Shown one piece after another: positions 56,772 to 64,000 of a DNA stretch of 64,000 bases. This DNA comes from Catellatospora vulcania (GTDB lineage: Bacteria; Actinomycetota; Actinomycetes; Mycobacteriales; Micromonosporaceae): positions 86,888 through 150,887 of the forward strand of contig NZ_WARX01000034.1 in NCBI RefSeq assembly GCF_009720385.1. The letters run 5' to 3'. The first letter of the stretch is position 1. The number at the start of each line of letters is the position of its first letter. Made by a program: the position numbers and the translations under genes. The notes below the pieces were generated by a model, which saw nothing but the letters and a program-made list of their open reading frames with translations, was not told the DNA's origin and did not search any database.

Positions 56772-58685
56772 ATGTCGATGCGTCGCATACCCCTCCTCTG
56801 CGTGCTCGCCCTGCTCGGCACCACCGTGCTGGCCGCACCCGCCTCCGCAGCACCGGTCGCGCTGCTCAGCGACCCCGTCTACGACTACGCCACCGCCATC
56901 CGCGAGACCGTGTACGTCGAGACGACCCTCGACAACGACGGCAACGGCACCCCCGACAAGGTCGTCGCGGACATCATCCGGCCCCGCGAGGCGGCCACGG
57001 CCGGGGTGAAGGTGCCGGTCGTCATGGACGCCTCGCCCTACTACCAGTGCTGCGGGCGCGGCAACGAGTCCGAGAAGAAGGTCTACGCCGCCGACGGCAC
57101 GGTGACCAAGTTCCCGCTGTACTACGACAACTTCTTCGTGCCGCGCGGATACGCCTTCATCGCCGCCGACCTGGCCGGCACCAGCCGCTCAACGGGCTGC
57201 GAGGACGTCGGCGGCACCGAGGAGGTGCAGGGCGCGAAGGCGGTCGTCGACTGGCTCAACGGCCGGGCCGTGGGCCGCACCGCGAGCGGCACCGTGGTCA
57301 ACGCGACGACCTGGACCACCGGCAAGGTCGGCATGATCGGCAAGTCGTGGGACGGCACCGTCGCCAACGCGGTCGCCGCCACCGGCGTGGAGGGCCTGGA
57401 GACCATCGTGCCGATCGGTGCGATCTCCAGCTGGTACGACTACAACCGCGCCAACGGCATGGTCAACCCGAAGGTCAGCTCCGTGCCGAGCCTGCACACC
57501 ACGGTCAACGGCCGCCCGTCAGGCACCTGCACCGCCGTGTCCAGCGCCCTGAGCAGCGGGGCGGTCAGCAACGGCAACTACAACTCGTTCTGGGCCGCCC
57601 GCAACTACGTCCCCAACGCCGCCTCCGTGCACGCGAGCGTCTTCGTCGTACACGGCATGAACGACCTCAACGTGCAGGGCGTGCACTTCGGACAGTGGTG
57701 GGACGCGCTCGCCGCCAACAACGTGCCCCGCAAGATCTGGCTGTCGCAGGAGGGCCACGTCGACCCGTTCGACTTCCGGCGGGCTGCGTGGGTGGACACA
57801 CTGCACCGCTGGTTCGACTTCTGGCTAAAGGACATCGACAACGGCATCATGAATGAGCCGATGGCCGACGTGGAACGGGCCGCCGACGTCTGGCAGACCA
57901 GCACGCTGTGGCCGCCGTCGGGCACCACCACCACGAACTACGTGCTGCAGGGCACCGGCAACCCGGGCGTGCTGGCGTCGTCCGGCGCGGGCTCGGGCAG
58001 CCTCTCGCTGACCGACGCGCCGTCATTGAGCGAGGCCAACGCGGTCAGCTCGCCGACGACCGCCCGCACCGGCCGCAAGGTGTACCAGACCCCGGTGCTC
58101 ACCTCTGACCTGCGCATCTCCGGCACCCCCACGATCACGCTCCGGGTCCGGTCGAGCAAGGCGACGACCACCCTGACCGCCAAGCTCGTCACGTACGGCA
58201 CCGCCACCCGCGTGAACTACCGCGCCTCCGGCGAAGGCATCAGCACCCTGACCAGCCAATCGTGCTGGGGCTCCTCGTCGGCCACCGACGACGCCTGCTA
58301 CAAGGACACCGCGAAGGTCGTCTCCAGCGCCGCCTACCAGGTGCTGTCCCGCGGCTGGATGGACGGCCAGCACCGCGATTCGCTGACCACCACCACCGCC
58401 ATGAACACCAGCACCTACTACACGATCACCTGGAAGCTGCGCCCCATCGACCAGATCATCCCCGCCGGCCAGCGCCTCGGCCTCGTCCTGACCCTCACCG
58501 ACCCCGAGTTCGTCACCGCCCACTCCACCGGCGCCACCGCCACCATCGACCTCGCCACCACCGTCCTGAAGCTGCCCATCGCCCCGGCCGGCGGCTTCAC
58601 CGCCCAGTCGCTGTCGCCGCAGCCCCTGCCGCCCGTCGTCATCGACCCCACCTGGAGCCCCACCACCGGCACCCGCTTCAACTGA
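56772..58685 (+). CDS. Secreted CocE/NonD-family (S15 X-Pro dipeptidyl-peptidase-like) hydrolase
   Basis: A 637-residue secreted protein. The signal peptide (RIPLLCVLALLGTTVLAAPA) is followed by the alpha/beta-hydrolase domain. Catalytic triad: Ser in MIGKSWDGT, Asp in VVHGMNDLNV, His in SQEGHVDPFD. A C-terminal jelly-roll domain (from ~residue 380) contains VLTSDLRISGTPT and PAGQRLGLVLTLTDP. This is the PepX/CocE architecture: peptidase cleaving X-Pro dipeptides, or an esterase. The ATG at 56772 gives a clean signal peptide. Repeat C follows immediately after the stop. Confidence 0.92.
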   Translation: MSMRRIPLLCVLALLGTTVLAAPASAAPVALLSDPVYDYATAIRETVYVETTLDNDGNGTPDKVVADIIRPREAATAGVKVPVVMDASPYYQCCGRGNESEKKVYAADGTVTKFPLYYDNFFVPRGYAFIAADLAGTSRSTGCEDVGGTEEVQGAKAVVDWLNGRAVGRTASGTVVNATTWTTGKVGMIGKSWDGTVANAVAATGVEGLETIVPIGAISSWYDYNRANGMVNPKVSSVPSLHTTVNGRPSGTCTAVSSALSSGAVSNGNYNSFWAARNYVPNAASVHASVFVVHGMNDLNVQGVHFGQWWDALAANNVPRKIWLSQEGHVDPFDFRRAAWVDTLHRWFDFWLKDIDNGIMNEPMADVERAADVWQTSTLWPPSGTTTTNYVLQGTGNPGVLASSGAGSGSLSLTDAPSLSEANAVSSPTTARTGRKVYQTPVLTSDLRISGTPTITLRVRSSKATTTLTAKLVTYGTATRVNYRASGEGISTLTSQSCWGSSSATDDACYKDTAKVVSSAAYQVLSRGWMDGQHRDSLTTTTAMNTSTYYTITWKLRPIDQIIPAGQRLGLVLTLTDPEFVTAHSTGATATIDLATTVLKLPIAPAGGFTAQSLSPQPLPPVVIDPTWSPTTGTRFN

Positions 58686-58690
58686 CAAAG

Positions 58691-58745
58691 CAAAGGAAGG
58701 GCACCTTCTTATCGGATTTCGTGGGTGAAGGTGCCCTTCTTAACA
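58691..58745. repeat. AAGGTGCCCTT element, copy C (inverted units)
   Basis: GAAGGGCACCTTC (58696-58708) and GAAGGTGCCCTTC (58727-58739) are inverted copies 18 bases apart that can form a 13-bp stem. It lies between convergent genes, and its second half is the last part of the reading frame at 58709. Confidence 0.85.
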
Positions 58746-59146
58746 TCGAGGCCTGGGTCGCGAGCGCGGCCCAGGCGCCGCAGGCCGGCCTCGCCGACCG
58801 GGTCGACGCCGAGGTTGGCGCAGACCACGAAACCGTCATGCGTCCCGTCCGAGACCGTGAGGCACACGTACCGGTGGCGGTGCCGCTCCGGAACCTCGGT
58901 GAAGCCGTCGACCTCGGTGAGGTCGCCACGGATGGCGATGAACAGCTCGCGGTAGTTCACCCGCGTGTTCATGGCGAGCACGCCCACGAACACGACGTCG
59001 ACCGACTCCTCGGACCTGCTCGTTCCGTGGCCGGGGTCAGCACGGCCGTGACTGCGCAGAATGAGCGTGCGGTGCGAAACCGTGTAGAGCCACTGCCGGA
59101 ACGGGCGCGCAAGATGCAGCGGCAGGCTCTGCCCGAGTTGACGCAC
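58709..59146 (-). CDS. Small hypothetical protein
   Basis: I do not recognise this 145-residue product. The clearest block is VDVVFVGVLAMNTRVNYREL near residue 50, then HRYVCLTVSDGTHDGFVVCA. The last ~10 residues (VKKGTFTHEIR) derive from repeat element C, so the original stop may have been lost by element insertion. The start at GTG 59146 is plausible; a later start is possible. It is adjacent to the HxlR gene on the same strand. Coding bias is somewhat less regular than its neighbours, so it could be decaying. Confidence 0.5.
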   Translation of the reverse strand: MRQLGQSLPLHLARPFRQWLYTVSHRTLILRSHGRADPGHGTSRSEESVDVVFVGVLAMNTRVNYRELFIAIRGDLTEVDGFTEVPERHRHRYVCLTVSDGTHDGFVVCANLGVDPVGEAGLRRLGRARDPGLDVKKGTFTHEIR

Positions 59147-59158
59147 GGTCGGGCCTAC

Positions 59159-59521
59159 TCAGCCGCGGTGGTCGGCGACGCCTTCGCGGGCGTCGAGCAG
59201 CTCATCCCAATGCTCCCTCGCCCACGCGCACGCCGTGTCCATCGGGGCGAGCATGCTGCGGCCCAGCAGGGTCAACTCGTAGACGACCTGCCGGTCGGCT
59301 GCGCGGCGGGTGACCAGGCCGTCGCGCTCCATCGTGCGCAGCGATTTGGTGAGCACCTTCGCGGTGATGCCGCGCAGCGGCACCCGCAGCTCCGAGAACC
59401 GGCGCGGGCCGCCCTCGAGGCAGCGGATCACCATGCCGGTCCACTTGTCGCCGAACCGGATCGGCGACAGGTCGGACGGGCATATCTCGTCGAACATGTC
59501 CGGTGCCAGGGGTGCGGTCAC
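59159..59521 (-). CDS. HxlR-family transcriptional regulator
   Basis: A 120-residue winged-helix regulator with the HxlR core FGDKWTGMVIRCLEGG, RRFSELRVPLRGITAKVLTK and LVTRRAADRQVVYEL. HxlR proteins sense reactive electrophiles, quinones or aldehydes, often through a cysteine; here the only one near the N terminus is in EICPSD, the typical position for a regulatory Cys. The GTG at 59521 gives the usual start. A perfect palindrome (59538-59555) lies in the gap to the divergent NAD(P)-binding gene, which is its likely target. Confidence 0.92.
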   Translation of the reverse strand: MTAPLAPDMFDEICPSDLSPIRFGDKWTGMVIRCLEGGPRRFSELRVPLRGITAKVLTKSLRTMERDGLVTRRAADRQVVYELTLLGRSMLAPMDTACAWAREHWDELLDAREGVADHRG

Positions 59522-59537
59522 CCGCGCGATGGTAGCC

Positions 59538-59555
59538 GGTATCCGAACGGATACC
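59538..59555. promoter_or_regulatory. HxlR operator-like palindrome
   Basis: GGTATCC-GAAC-GGATACC is a perfect 7-bp inverted repeat, 17 bases upstream of the HxlR start and 66 bases before the divergent gene. It fits the GTATCC/GGATAC type of half site. Confidence 0.85.
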
Positions 59556-59621
59556 ACCTGCCCCGATAGCGTCCGCAGCGTGACCGGGACCCACCCGGCG
59601 TACCCAGCCGAGGAGTGGCGC

Positions 59622-60251
59622 ATGAGCAGGATCGTGGTCTTCGGGGCCGGCGGCCGGGCAGGTCGGGCCGTCGCGGCCGAGGCACGGCGGCGGGGGCATC
59701 AGGTGACCGCGGTGGTACGCGTCCCCGCACGCCACCCCGACCTCGAAGCCGACGCGGTGCTGGCCGGTGACGTGACCGACCCCGCCACCGTCGCACGCGT
59801 CGCGGCCGGGCACGACGCGGCCGTGAACGCCTCCGCCGACCTCGCCGCGGACCCCGCGACGTTCTTCCCGGCCGCGGCACGCGCCCTGCTCGACGGCCTG
59901 CCCCGGGCCGGGGTCGGCCGGCTGGTCACCATCGGCCTGGCGTCGGTGCTGGACACGAAGTCCGGCACACCGCTGATGGACACCGCCGGCTATCCGCAGG
60001 AGTACCGGTCCTTCTACCTCGGGCACGCGGCAGGCACGGCCGTGCTGCGTGCGACGCCGACCGGCCTGGACTGGCTGGTGCTCAGCCCGGCCGGGGACTT
60101 CGACCACACCGCCGGACGCACCGGCCGACACCGCCCCGCGACAGCCGACGCCGCCAGCCGCATCAGCTACCCCGACTTCGCCGTCGCGGTCCTCGACGAG
60201 ATCGAGAACCCCGCGCACCACCGCGACCACCTGGGCATCGAGGCCGGATGA
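59622..60251 (+). CDS. NAD(P)-binding oxidoreductase (atypical SDR, NmrA/BVR-B-like)
   Basis: A 209-residue protein with the Rossmann motif VVFGAGGRAGRAVA at the N terminus and TAVVRVPARHP after the second strand. AAGHDAAVNAS, LVTIGLASVL and DWLVLSPAGDF follow, as in atypical short-chain dehydrogenases such as biliverdin-reductase-B or quinone-oxidoreductase-like proteins. It lacks a YxxxK motif. GAGG precedes the ATG. It is divergent from the HxlR gene and therefore probably an electrophile/quinone-responsive reductase. Confidence 0.9.
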   Translation: MSRIVVFGAGGRAGRAVAAEARRRGHQVTAVVRVPARHPDLEADAVLAGDVTDPATVARVAAGHDAAVNASADLAADPATFFPAAARALLDGLPRAGVGRLVTIGLASVLDTKSGTPLMDTAGYPQEYRSFYLGHAAGTAVLRATPTGLDWLVLSPAGDFDHTAGRTGRHRPATADAASRISYPDFAVAVLDEIENPAHHRDHLGIEAG

Positions 60252-60403
60252 GCGCCGAGGACGTCACCGACAGCCCGGTCCCGTGGGTGGCCGCGCACAT
60301 CGGGCGCTTCGTCGAGACCGGCGGCCAGACCCCGCCCGGCATCAACGACCTGTTGCTGACCACCCGTGGACGCAGGACGCGTACCCTGCGCCGGTGGTCG
60401 TAG
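60248..60403 (+). pseudogene. Truncated deazaflavin (F420)-dependent nitroreductase-family gene
   Basis: From the ATG at 60248 (overlapping the preceding stop) the frame reads PWVAAHIGRFVETGG, then NDLLLTTRGRRTRTLRRW and a stop at 60401. This is the N terminus of the DDN/F420H2-dependent reductase family (usual length ~140 residues), which continues with LVYG-type sequence not found here. Only 51 residues remain, so the gene is broken. It is the third part of the HxlR-controlled set and would fit redox detoxification. Confidence 0.72.
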
Positions 60404-60540
60404 TCGAGCCGACCTTGTGAAGTGAGTGCCGGGCGGACCCGCGAACCAATCTCCCAGCGGCCGGCGGGCCCGCCCTCCACCTCCAGCACTGCGACGTCGG
60501 ACATGCGAGCATCGGATCAACCAACGAGCAATAGACAGGG

Positions 60541-61365
60541 GTGGCAGCTGTGACCGGTGTGACCGGTGTGACCGGTGCCGACGCGCAGGGCGGGCAGATG
60601 GCCGGTTCGCCTGCAACTGGCATCGTCATCAGCGACGCGGTCGACGACATCATTCAGTCGATCGCCCGGTTCACCAGGGCCGCTGCCGCGCTGACCGACA
60701 CCGATGTGCAGGCTCCCTCACGGTTGCCGCGCTGGACACGTGGCCACGTGCTGGCGCACGTCACGAGCAGCGCCGACGCCTACTCGAGGCTGCTGTGCCA
60801 GGCGCGCACGGATCACCGTGGGTCCCACCGTGCGGCTGATGTGGCCGCCCTGGCTCGTGCAGTCGAGGAAGGCGCCGTGCTGCCGGCGGCCGAACTCGCC
60901 GGACAGGTGCGCTCCAGCTTGGACGGATTTGCCCAGGCAGCCAGGACGATGCCGACGGATGCATGGAAAGTCATGGTCACGGCCATGGCAGGTTGGCGCC
61001 ATCCTGCCTGGTACACCCTGCGCCGGTGCCTGCGCGAGCTCGAGACCCATCACCTGGACCTCGACGTCGGCTACCGCACATCGGACTGGCCGACGGGTTA
61101 CGTCGCCTGGGCACTCGGGGACACCCTCGCCGCGTTGAAAGCGCGGTCCTTCCCGCTCGCCTCTGCCGAAGCCACCGATCTCGGCCTGACCTGGGACATG
61201 TCCGCCGACGGCCCCGCGCTCGCCGGCCCGGGACACGCCCTGCTCGGCTGGCTCACCGGCAGGGCGCCCGCCGACGGGCTCGTGTCCGACCGCCCGCCGA
61301 CGGCTCTGCCGATGCCACCGGCGTGGCCCCAGCCACCCGTTCCCGGTTGGGGCCGCGACTCCTGA
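60541..61365 (+). CDS. Mycothiol-dependent maleylpyruvate isomerase-like (DinB fold) protein
   Basis: A 274-residue protein with the MDMPI N-terminal (DinB-like) four-helix bundle. Metal-ligand region: LPRWTRGHVLAHVTSSADAY (His) and RELETHHLDLDVGY (E, H, H). The C-terminal half matches the second MDMPI domain. Members use mycothiol or bacillithiol for isomerisation or detoxification. The GTG at 60541 sits before three tandem GTGACCGGT units; the ATG at 60598 is a possible true start. It follows the broken F420 gene by 137 bases. Confidence 0.85.
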   Translation: MAAVTGVTGVTGADAQGGQMAGSPATGIVISDAVDDIIQSIARFTRAAAALTDTDVQAPSRLPRWTRGHVLAHVTSSADAYSRLLCQARTDHRGSHRAADVAALARAVEEGAVLPAAELAGQVRSSLDGFAQAARTMPTDAWKVMVTAMAGWRHPAWYTLRRCLRELETHHLDLDVGYRTSDWPTGYVAWALGDTLAALKARSFPLASAEATDLGLTWDMSADGPALAGPGHALLGWLTGRAPADGLVSDRPPTALPMPPAWPQPPVPGWGRDS

Positions 61366-61430
61366 GCATCGCTGCCGGACGCCGAGGTTTCGCGGCGACA
61401 GCGCCCGGACGGGCGTGGCATCATGCCGCA

Positions 61431-62273
61431 ATGCCGACGTTCAGTTCGTACGACGGAACCACGCTCGCCTACCATGTCGAAGGCTCTGGACCGGTGCTCG
61501 TCTGCCAGCCCGGTGGCCCCGGTCGCGCCAGCTCCTACCTCGGTGACCTCGGTGGCCTGACCCGCATGTACACGGTGATCAGGCTGGACAGCCGTGGCAC
61601 CGGCGACTCCGCGGCGCCGTCGGATCCGGCCACCTACCGGATGGACGCGCTGGTGCACGACCTGGAGGCGCTTCGCGCGCACCTCGGGCTGGAGACGATG
61701 ACGCTGCTCGGCCACTCGGCCGGCGCCAACGTGGTCACGCTCTACGCCGCCGCCCATCCGGCCCGGGTCGAGCGCCTGATCCTGCTCACCGGTCTCGTCC
61801 GTGCCGCCGGTCTCACGCCGATCGGTGCGGACGAAGCCCAGCAGGCCCGCGCGGGCGAGCCCTGGTACGCCGAAGCGGTCGCCGCGTGGAACGCGTGGGA
61901 CAAGCTGCCCGAGGACGCGAGCGAGGCGGACGCGCACCCGTTCATGCTGGCCTCGGCACCGCTCTTCTACGGCCGGTGGGACGCCGCGGCCGCCGCGCAC
62001 GCCGCCGCCGCGCTGACCGAGTTCACGCCTGCGGCCCGCGACGGGTTCCACGCGGGCTATACCCCTGACCGGGACGCGATCACGGCCAAGCTGGCCGCGT
62101 TGACCGCGCCGGTGCTGGTGATCGCGGGCGAACTCGACCGGTCGCCGACCCCGGCCGCCGCTGCCGAGGTCGCGAAGCTGTTCCCGTCGGCGACCGTGGT
62201 GACGATCGCGGGCGGCGGCCACTTCCCCTGGCTCGACGACCCGGCGGCGCTGGCGTCCGCGCTGAAGCCGTAG
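61431..62273 (+). CDS. Alpha/beta hydrolase (proline iminopeptidase/haloalkane type)
   Basis: A 280-residue alpha/beta-hydrolase-fold enzyme. The oxyanion loop is QPGGPGRASSYLGD, RLDSRGTGDSAAP follows, the nucleophile Ser is in LLGHSAGANV, the acid Asp in AGELDRSP and the His in AGGGHFPWLDD. The QPGGPG and SRGTGDS pattern fits proline iminopeptidases and related esterases. ATG at 61431; CATCATGCCGCA directly upstream gives no ribosome site, so it may be leaderless. The substrate cannot be inferred. Confidence 0.9.
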   Translation: MPTFSSYDGTTLAYHVEGSGPVLVCQPGGPGRASSYLGDLGGLTRMYTVIRLDSRGTGDSAAPSDPATYRMDALVHDLEALRAHLGLETMTLLGHSAGANVVTLYAAAHPARVERLILLTGLVRAAGLTPIGADEAQQARAGEPWYAEAVAAWNAWDKLPEDASEADAHPFMLASAPLFYGRWDAAAAAHAAAALTEFTPAARDGFHAGYTPDRDAITAKLAALTAPVLVIAGELDRSPTPAAAAEVAKLFPSATVVTIAGGGHFPWLDDPAALASALKP

Positions 62274-62333
62274 ACCACAGCGCCCGTCAGCTCCTGGGAT
62301 GCCGGTGGGAGCCGGCGATCTCCGGCAGCCGTG

Positions 62334-63713
62334 CTAGCGGCGTACGCGTTCGCGGATGGCGAGCAGGCCCAGCGCCAGCAGCAGCGGCGCGATCAGGCGC
62401 AGCACCAGTTCGATCCAGTCGCCGGTCGGGGTGAGTGCCACGTCCGAGCCGCGCAGCAGCGTGGACGCGGCGCGCAGGGTGTAGCGCAGGGCGTCGCCGT
62501 ACGCGGTGGGGCTCTGGAAGCCCCAGCGGTCGAGGGCGGCGCTGGCCGCGGCGACGACCAGTCCGAGGGTCACGAAGGCCCGCCAGGCCCGCTGGCCGTA
62601 TCCGGACAGCAGCCAGTACAGCCACAGCAGCAGCCACTCGCCCAGGGTGCTGAAGGCGGCACGCCAGTGCCGTTCGCGCAGGCCGTTGCGGACGGAGCGC
62701 CAGAGTCCGATGCGGCGCATCTCCATCTCGCCGTAGTAGAAGTCGGACGCGGCCCGCTGGTCCTTGCGGTCCTGCATCATGCTGCGCAGGTTGTGGTAGT
62801 CGGCCTGCACGCTGTCGACCGACGGGGCCTCGTGCCCGTCGGCGCCGGGCAGCGCCCACCGGGCGTGGCCGCGTACGCGGTGCTCGTCGGCGAGGGTGGC
62901 CCGGTGGGTGATCCAGAGGCTGCGCGGTGAGGTGCGCCAGCCGTGCCAGTCGTCGACGGTGAGCTTGTCGAGGTTGTGCGCACCCGCGAACGAGCACTCG
63001 GACAGGTCCACGTAGGACAGCCGGAGCTGGCTCAGGTCGGTGCCGAGCAGCCGCCCCAGGACCGGTCGGTCCTGCATCCGCCAGGCCTCGACGGTCGGCG
63101 CGGCCGCGGCGACCACGGACGGGCCGCCGAGGTCGACTTCGAGCAGGTCGAGCCGGGTAGGCCCGGCGCAGGTGACGCGTACGCCGCGGTGGAACCCGGC
63201 GCGGCGCAGGTCGGCCTCGCGTACGTCGCCGAGTTGCAGCAGCGCCCGGTGCTGGAAGGTGGTGCGGCGCAGGTCGAGCAGGTCGGCGCGCAGCCCGGCG
63301 ATCTCGACGGAGCCGCTGAGCGTGCCGCGGGCCAGCGAGACCACGCCCCCACAGGTCACGTCGGCGAGGAACACGTCGCGCTCGAAGACGGCGTCGCGCA
63401 TACGCAGCAGCTCGCCGACGGTCAGGTCGTTGATCGAGACGTACGCCTGCAGGTGCGCGCCGTCGAACACGGCCGCCCCGCCGATCTCGACGTCCCTGAT
63501 CCGCAGCGAGCCGCGGAACGTGGCGCCTGAGCACTTCAGGTCTCCGGTGATCACTAACCCGGTGAGCTGCACCTCGTCGAGGCGTTGGCCGCTGAGGTCG
63601 AGGTCGGCGAGGACCGGCCGGCCCCGCTCGTCGGTCGGGCAGCTCGCGATGTGGTGCGCCAGGCACCGTTCGTCGACGACGGCCTCACCGGAGCACTCCA
63701 CGCAGTTCGCCAC
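62334..63713 (-). CDS. Pentapeptide-like membrane protein with N-terminal cysteine motif
   Basis: A 459-residue protein. Residues 1-20 hold a Cys/His motif (CVECS then CLAHH) that may bind zinc. Residues ~30-240 show pentapeptide-like beta-helix repeats (ADLDLSGQRL, GDLKCSGATFRG, ADLRRAGFHRG). A cytoplasmic helical region follows, then two or three C-terminal transmembrane helices (LLLWLYWLLSGYG, AFVTLGLVVAAASAA, IAPLLLALGLLAI). The GTG at 63713 is chosen because TAACGT lies 7 bases upstream, as in a leaderless promoter. ATG at 63764 or 63920 are alternatives. Function unknown. Confidence 0.78.
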   Translation of the reverse strand: MANCVECSGEAVVDERCLAHHIASCPTDERGRPVLADLDLSGQRLDEVQLTGLVITGDLKCSGATFRGSLRIRDVEIGGAAVFDGAHLQAYVSINDLTVGELLRMRDAVFERDVFLADVTCGGVVSLARGTLSGSVEIAGLRADLLDLRRTTFQHRALLQLGDVREADLRRAGFHRGVRVTCAGPTRLDLLEVDLGGPSVVAAAAPTVEAWRMQDRPVLGRLLGTDLSQLRLSYVDLSECSFAGAHNLDKLTVDDWHGWRTSPRSLWITHRATLADEHRVRGHARWALPGADGHEAPSVDSVQADYHNLRSMMQDRKDQRAASDFYYGEMEMRRIGLWRSVRNGLRERHWRAAFSTLGEWLLLWLYWLLSGYGQRAWRAFVTLGLVVAAASAALDRWGFQSPTAYGDALRYTLRAASTLLRGSDVALTPTGDWIELVLRLIAPLLLALGLLAIRERVRR

Positions 63714-63918
63714 GGGCGAGACGTTAGCCCATCGGCACGAACCCGCCGGCGGCCGTCCGTCCATTGCGGAGTCCACGAGAGCCCGCGGACCGACTGCCGG
63801 AGCGGTCCGATGCATGCCGTTTCCATCGGGATGAACGCCGCACGCGGTCTCCAAGATCTGTTTTTGTGGACGCTGGATGCTGACTCGAAAATCGGTGAGT
63901 GAGTGGGCAGGCGGCAGC

Positions 63919-63945
63919 ACCCGGCGGAGCGAAGCGGAGCCGGGT
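63919..63945. terminator. Hairpin ACCCGGC/GCCGGGT
   Basis: ACCCGGC (63919-63925) pairs with GCCGGGT (63939-63945) around a GGAGCGAAGCGGA loop that can pair further; TTT follows on the plus strand. It is 17 bases beyond the stop of the putative minus-strand gene at the right edge. Confidence 0.65.
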
Positions 63946-63961
63946 TTGGTGTGGGGCGTCG

Positions 63962-64000
63962 TTAAGCCGCGGCGAGTAGTTCGGGTGGTGGCTGGAGGGT
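63962..64000 (-). CDS. C-terminal end of a gene entering from the right (partial)
   Basis: On the minus strand the frame reads LQPPPELLAAA and a TAA stop at 63962-63964, followed by a terminator-like hairpin. The stop is rare for this DNA. Only 12 residues are visible, so neither the gene nor its function can be named. Confidence 0.3.
   Translation of the reverse strand, partial: TLQPPPELLAAA

Noticed and set aside
60420..60504. Minus-strand protein beginning MSDVAVLEVEGG
   Set aside because: No family resemblance, short, and it overlaps the remains of the F420 reductase gene.
60548..60575. Three tandem GTGACCGGT units as regulatory repeat
   Set aside because: They encode VTG repeats at the start of the DinB-type protein or lie in its leader if the later ATG is used; too short for further claims.
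1..64000. tRNA, rRNA, origin of replication or prophage attachment sites
   Set aside because: I looked for cloverleaf arms, CCA ends, DnaA-box clusters and integrase genes and saw none; a covariance-model search could still find a missed tRNA.

Overview
The window is GC-rich, gene-dense chromosomal DNA with frequent GTG starts, stop/start overlaps of the GTGA or ATGA type, XRE/DUF397 proteins, mycothiol- and F420-type enzymes, DmdR/IdeR-type iron boxes and CebR-type cellulase boxes. Together these point to a filamentous or soil actinobacterium. A short intergenic element with the core AAGGTGCCCTT occurs three times and reminds me of Micromonosporaceae genomes; that family assignment is inference. 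I saw no rRNA, tRNA or CRISPR array.

Layout. 0-3.2 kb: partial acyltransferase and an ABC-2 transporter. 3.2-7.2 kb: a large membrane metalloprotease with a small partner, and a tiny membrane protein. 7.2-11.5 kb: LuxR-type two-component system divergent from an ABC-2 transporter. 11.6-17.9 kb: small membrane protein, His-rich zinc/cation exporter, alpha/beta hydrolase, LysE exporter, degraded TetR-like gene, phosphoesterase, and a membrane-anchored protein behind a promoter with two TetR-like palindromes. 18-27 kb: GH15 enzyme, vanadium haloperoxidase-like protein, LURP/tubby-like protein, GH9 cellulase (FN3-FN3-CBM3) and GH5 cellulase (FN3-CBM2), the GH5 gene preceded by CebR-type boxes. 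27-31.3 kb: a phosphotransferase, then the most unusual pair: a response regulator fused to a thioredoxin-reductase-like flavoprotein that has no CxxC, translationally coupled to a cNMP-domain histidine kinase. 31.3-34 kb: XRE regulator, DUF397 protein, a small gene behind a structured leader, and a SAM-dependent methyltransferase.

34-51 kb is mainly an iron/siderophore region. An ornithine/lysine N-monooxygenase, a siderophore-binding lipoprotein, two FecCD permeases with an ATPase, a formyltransferase, an M20 peptidase and a heterodimeric ABC exporter lie around four iron-box regions. No NRPS or NIS synthetase is present. The locus also holds a deleted second monooxygenase copy and a truncated TnpB with its end hairpin, so it has been rearranged. 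Epimerase, metallophosphoesterase and LigD-polymerase genes sit between the siderophore genes.

51-64 kb: HEAT-repeat protein, FAD monooxygenase, TetR regulator divergent from an ABM-like protein and a methyltransferase, lipoprotein, RibD-like reductase, secreted CocE/S15 hydrolase, HxlR regulator divergent from an NAD(P)-binding protein, a truncated F420-dependent reductase, a mycothiol-type DinB protein, an alpha/beta hydrolase, and a pentapeptide-like membrane protein. A gene probably enters from the right edge on the minus strand.
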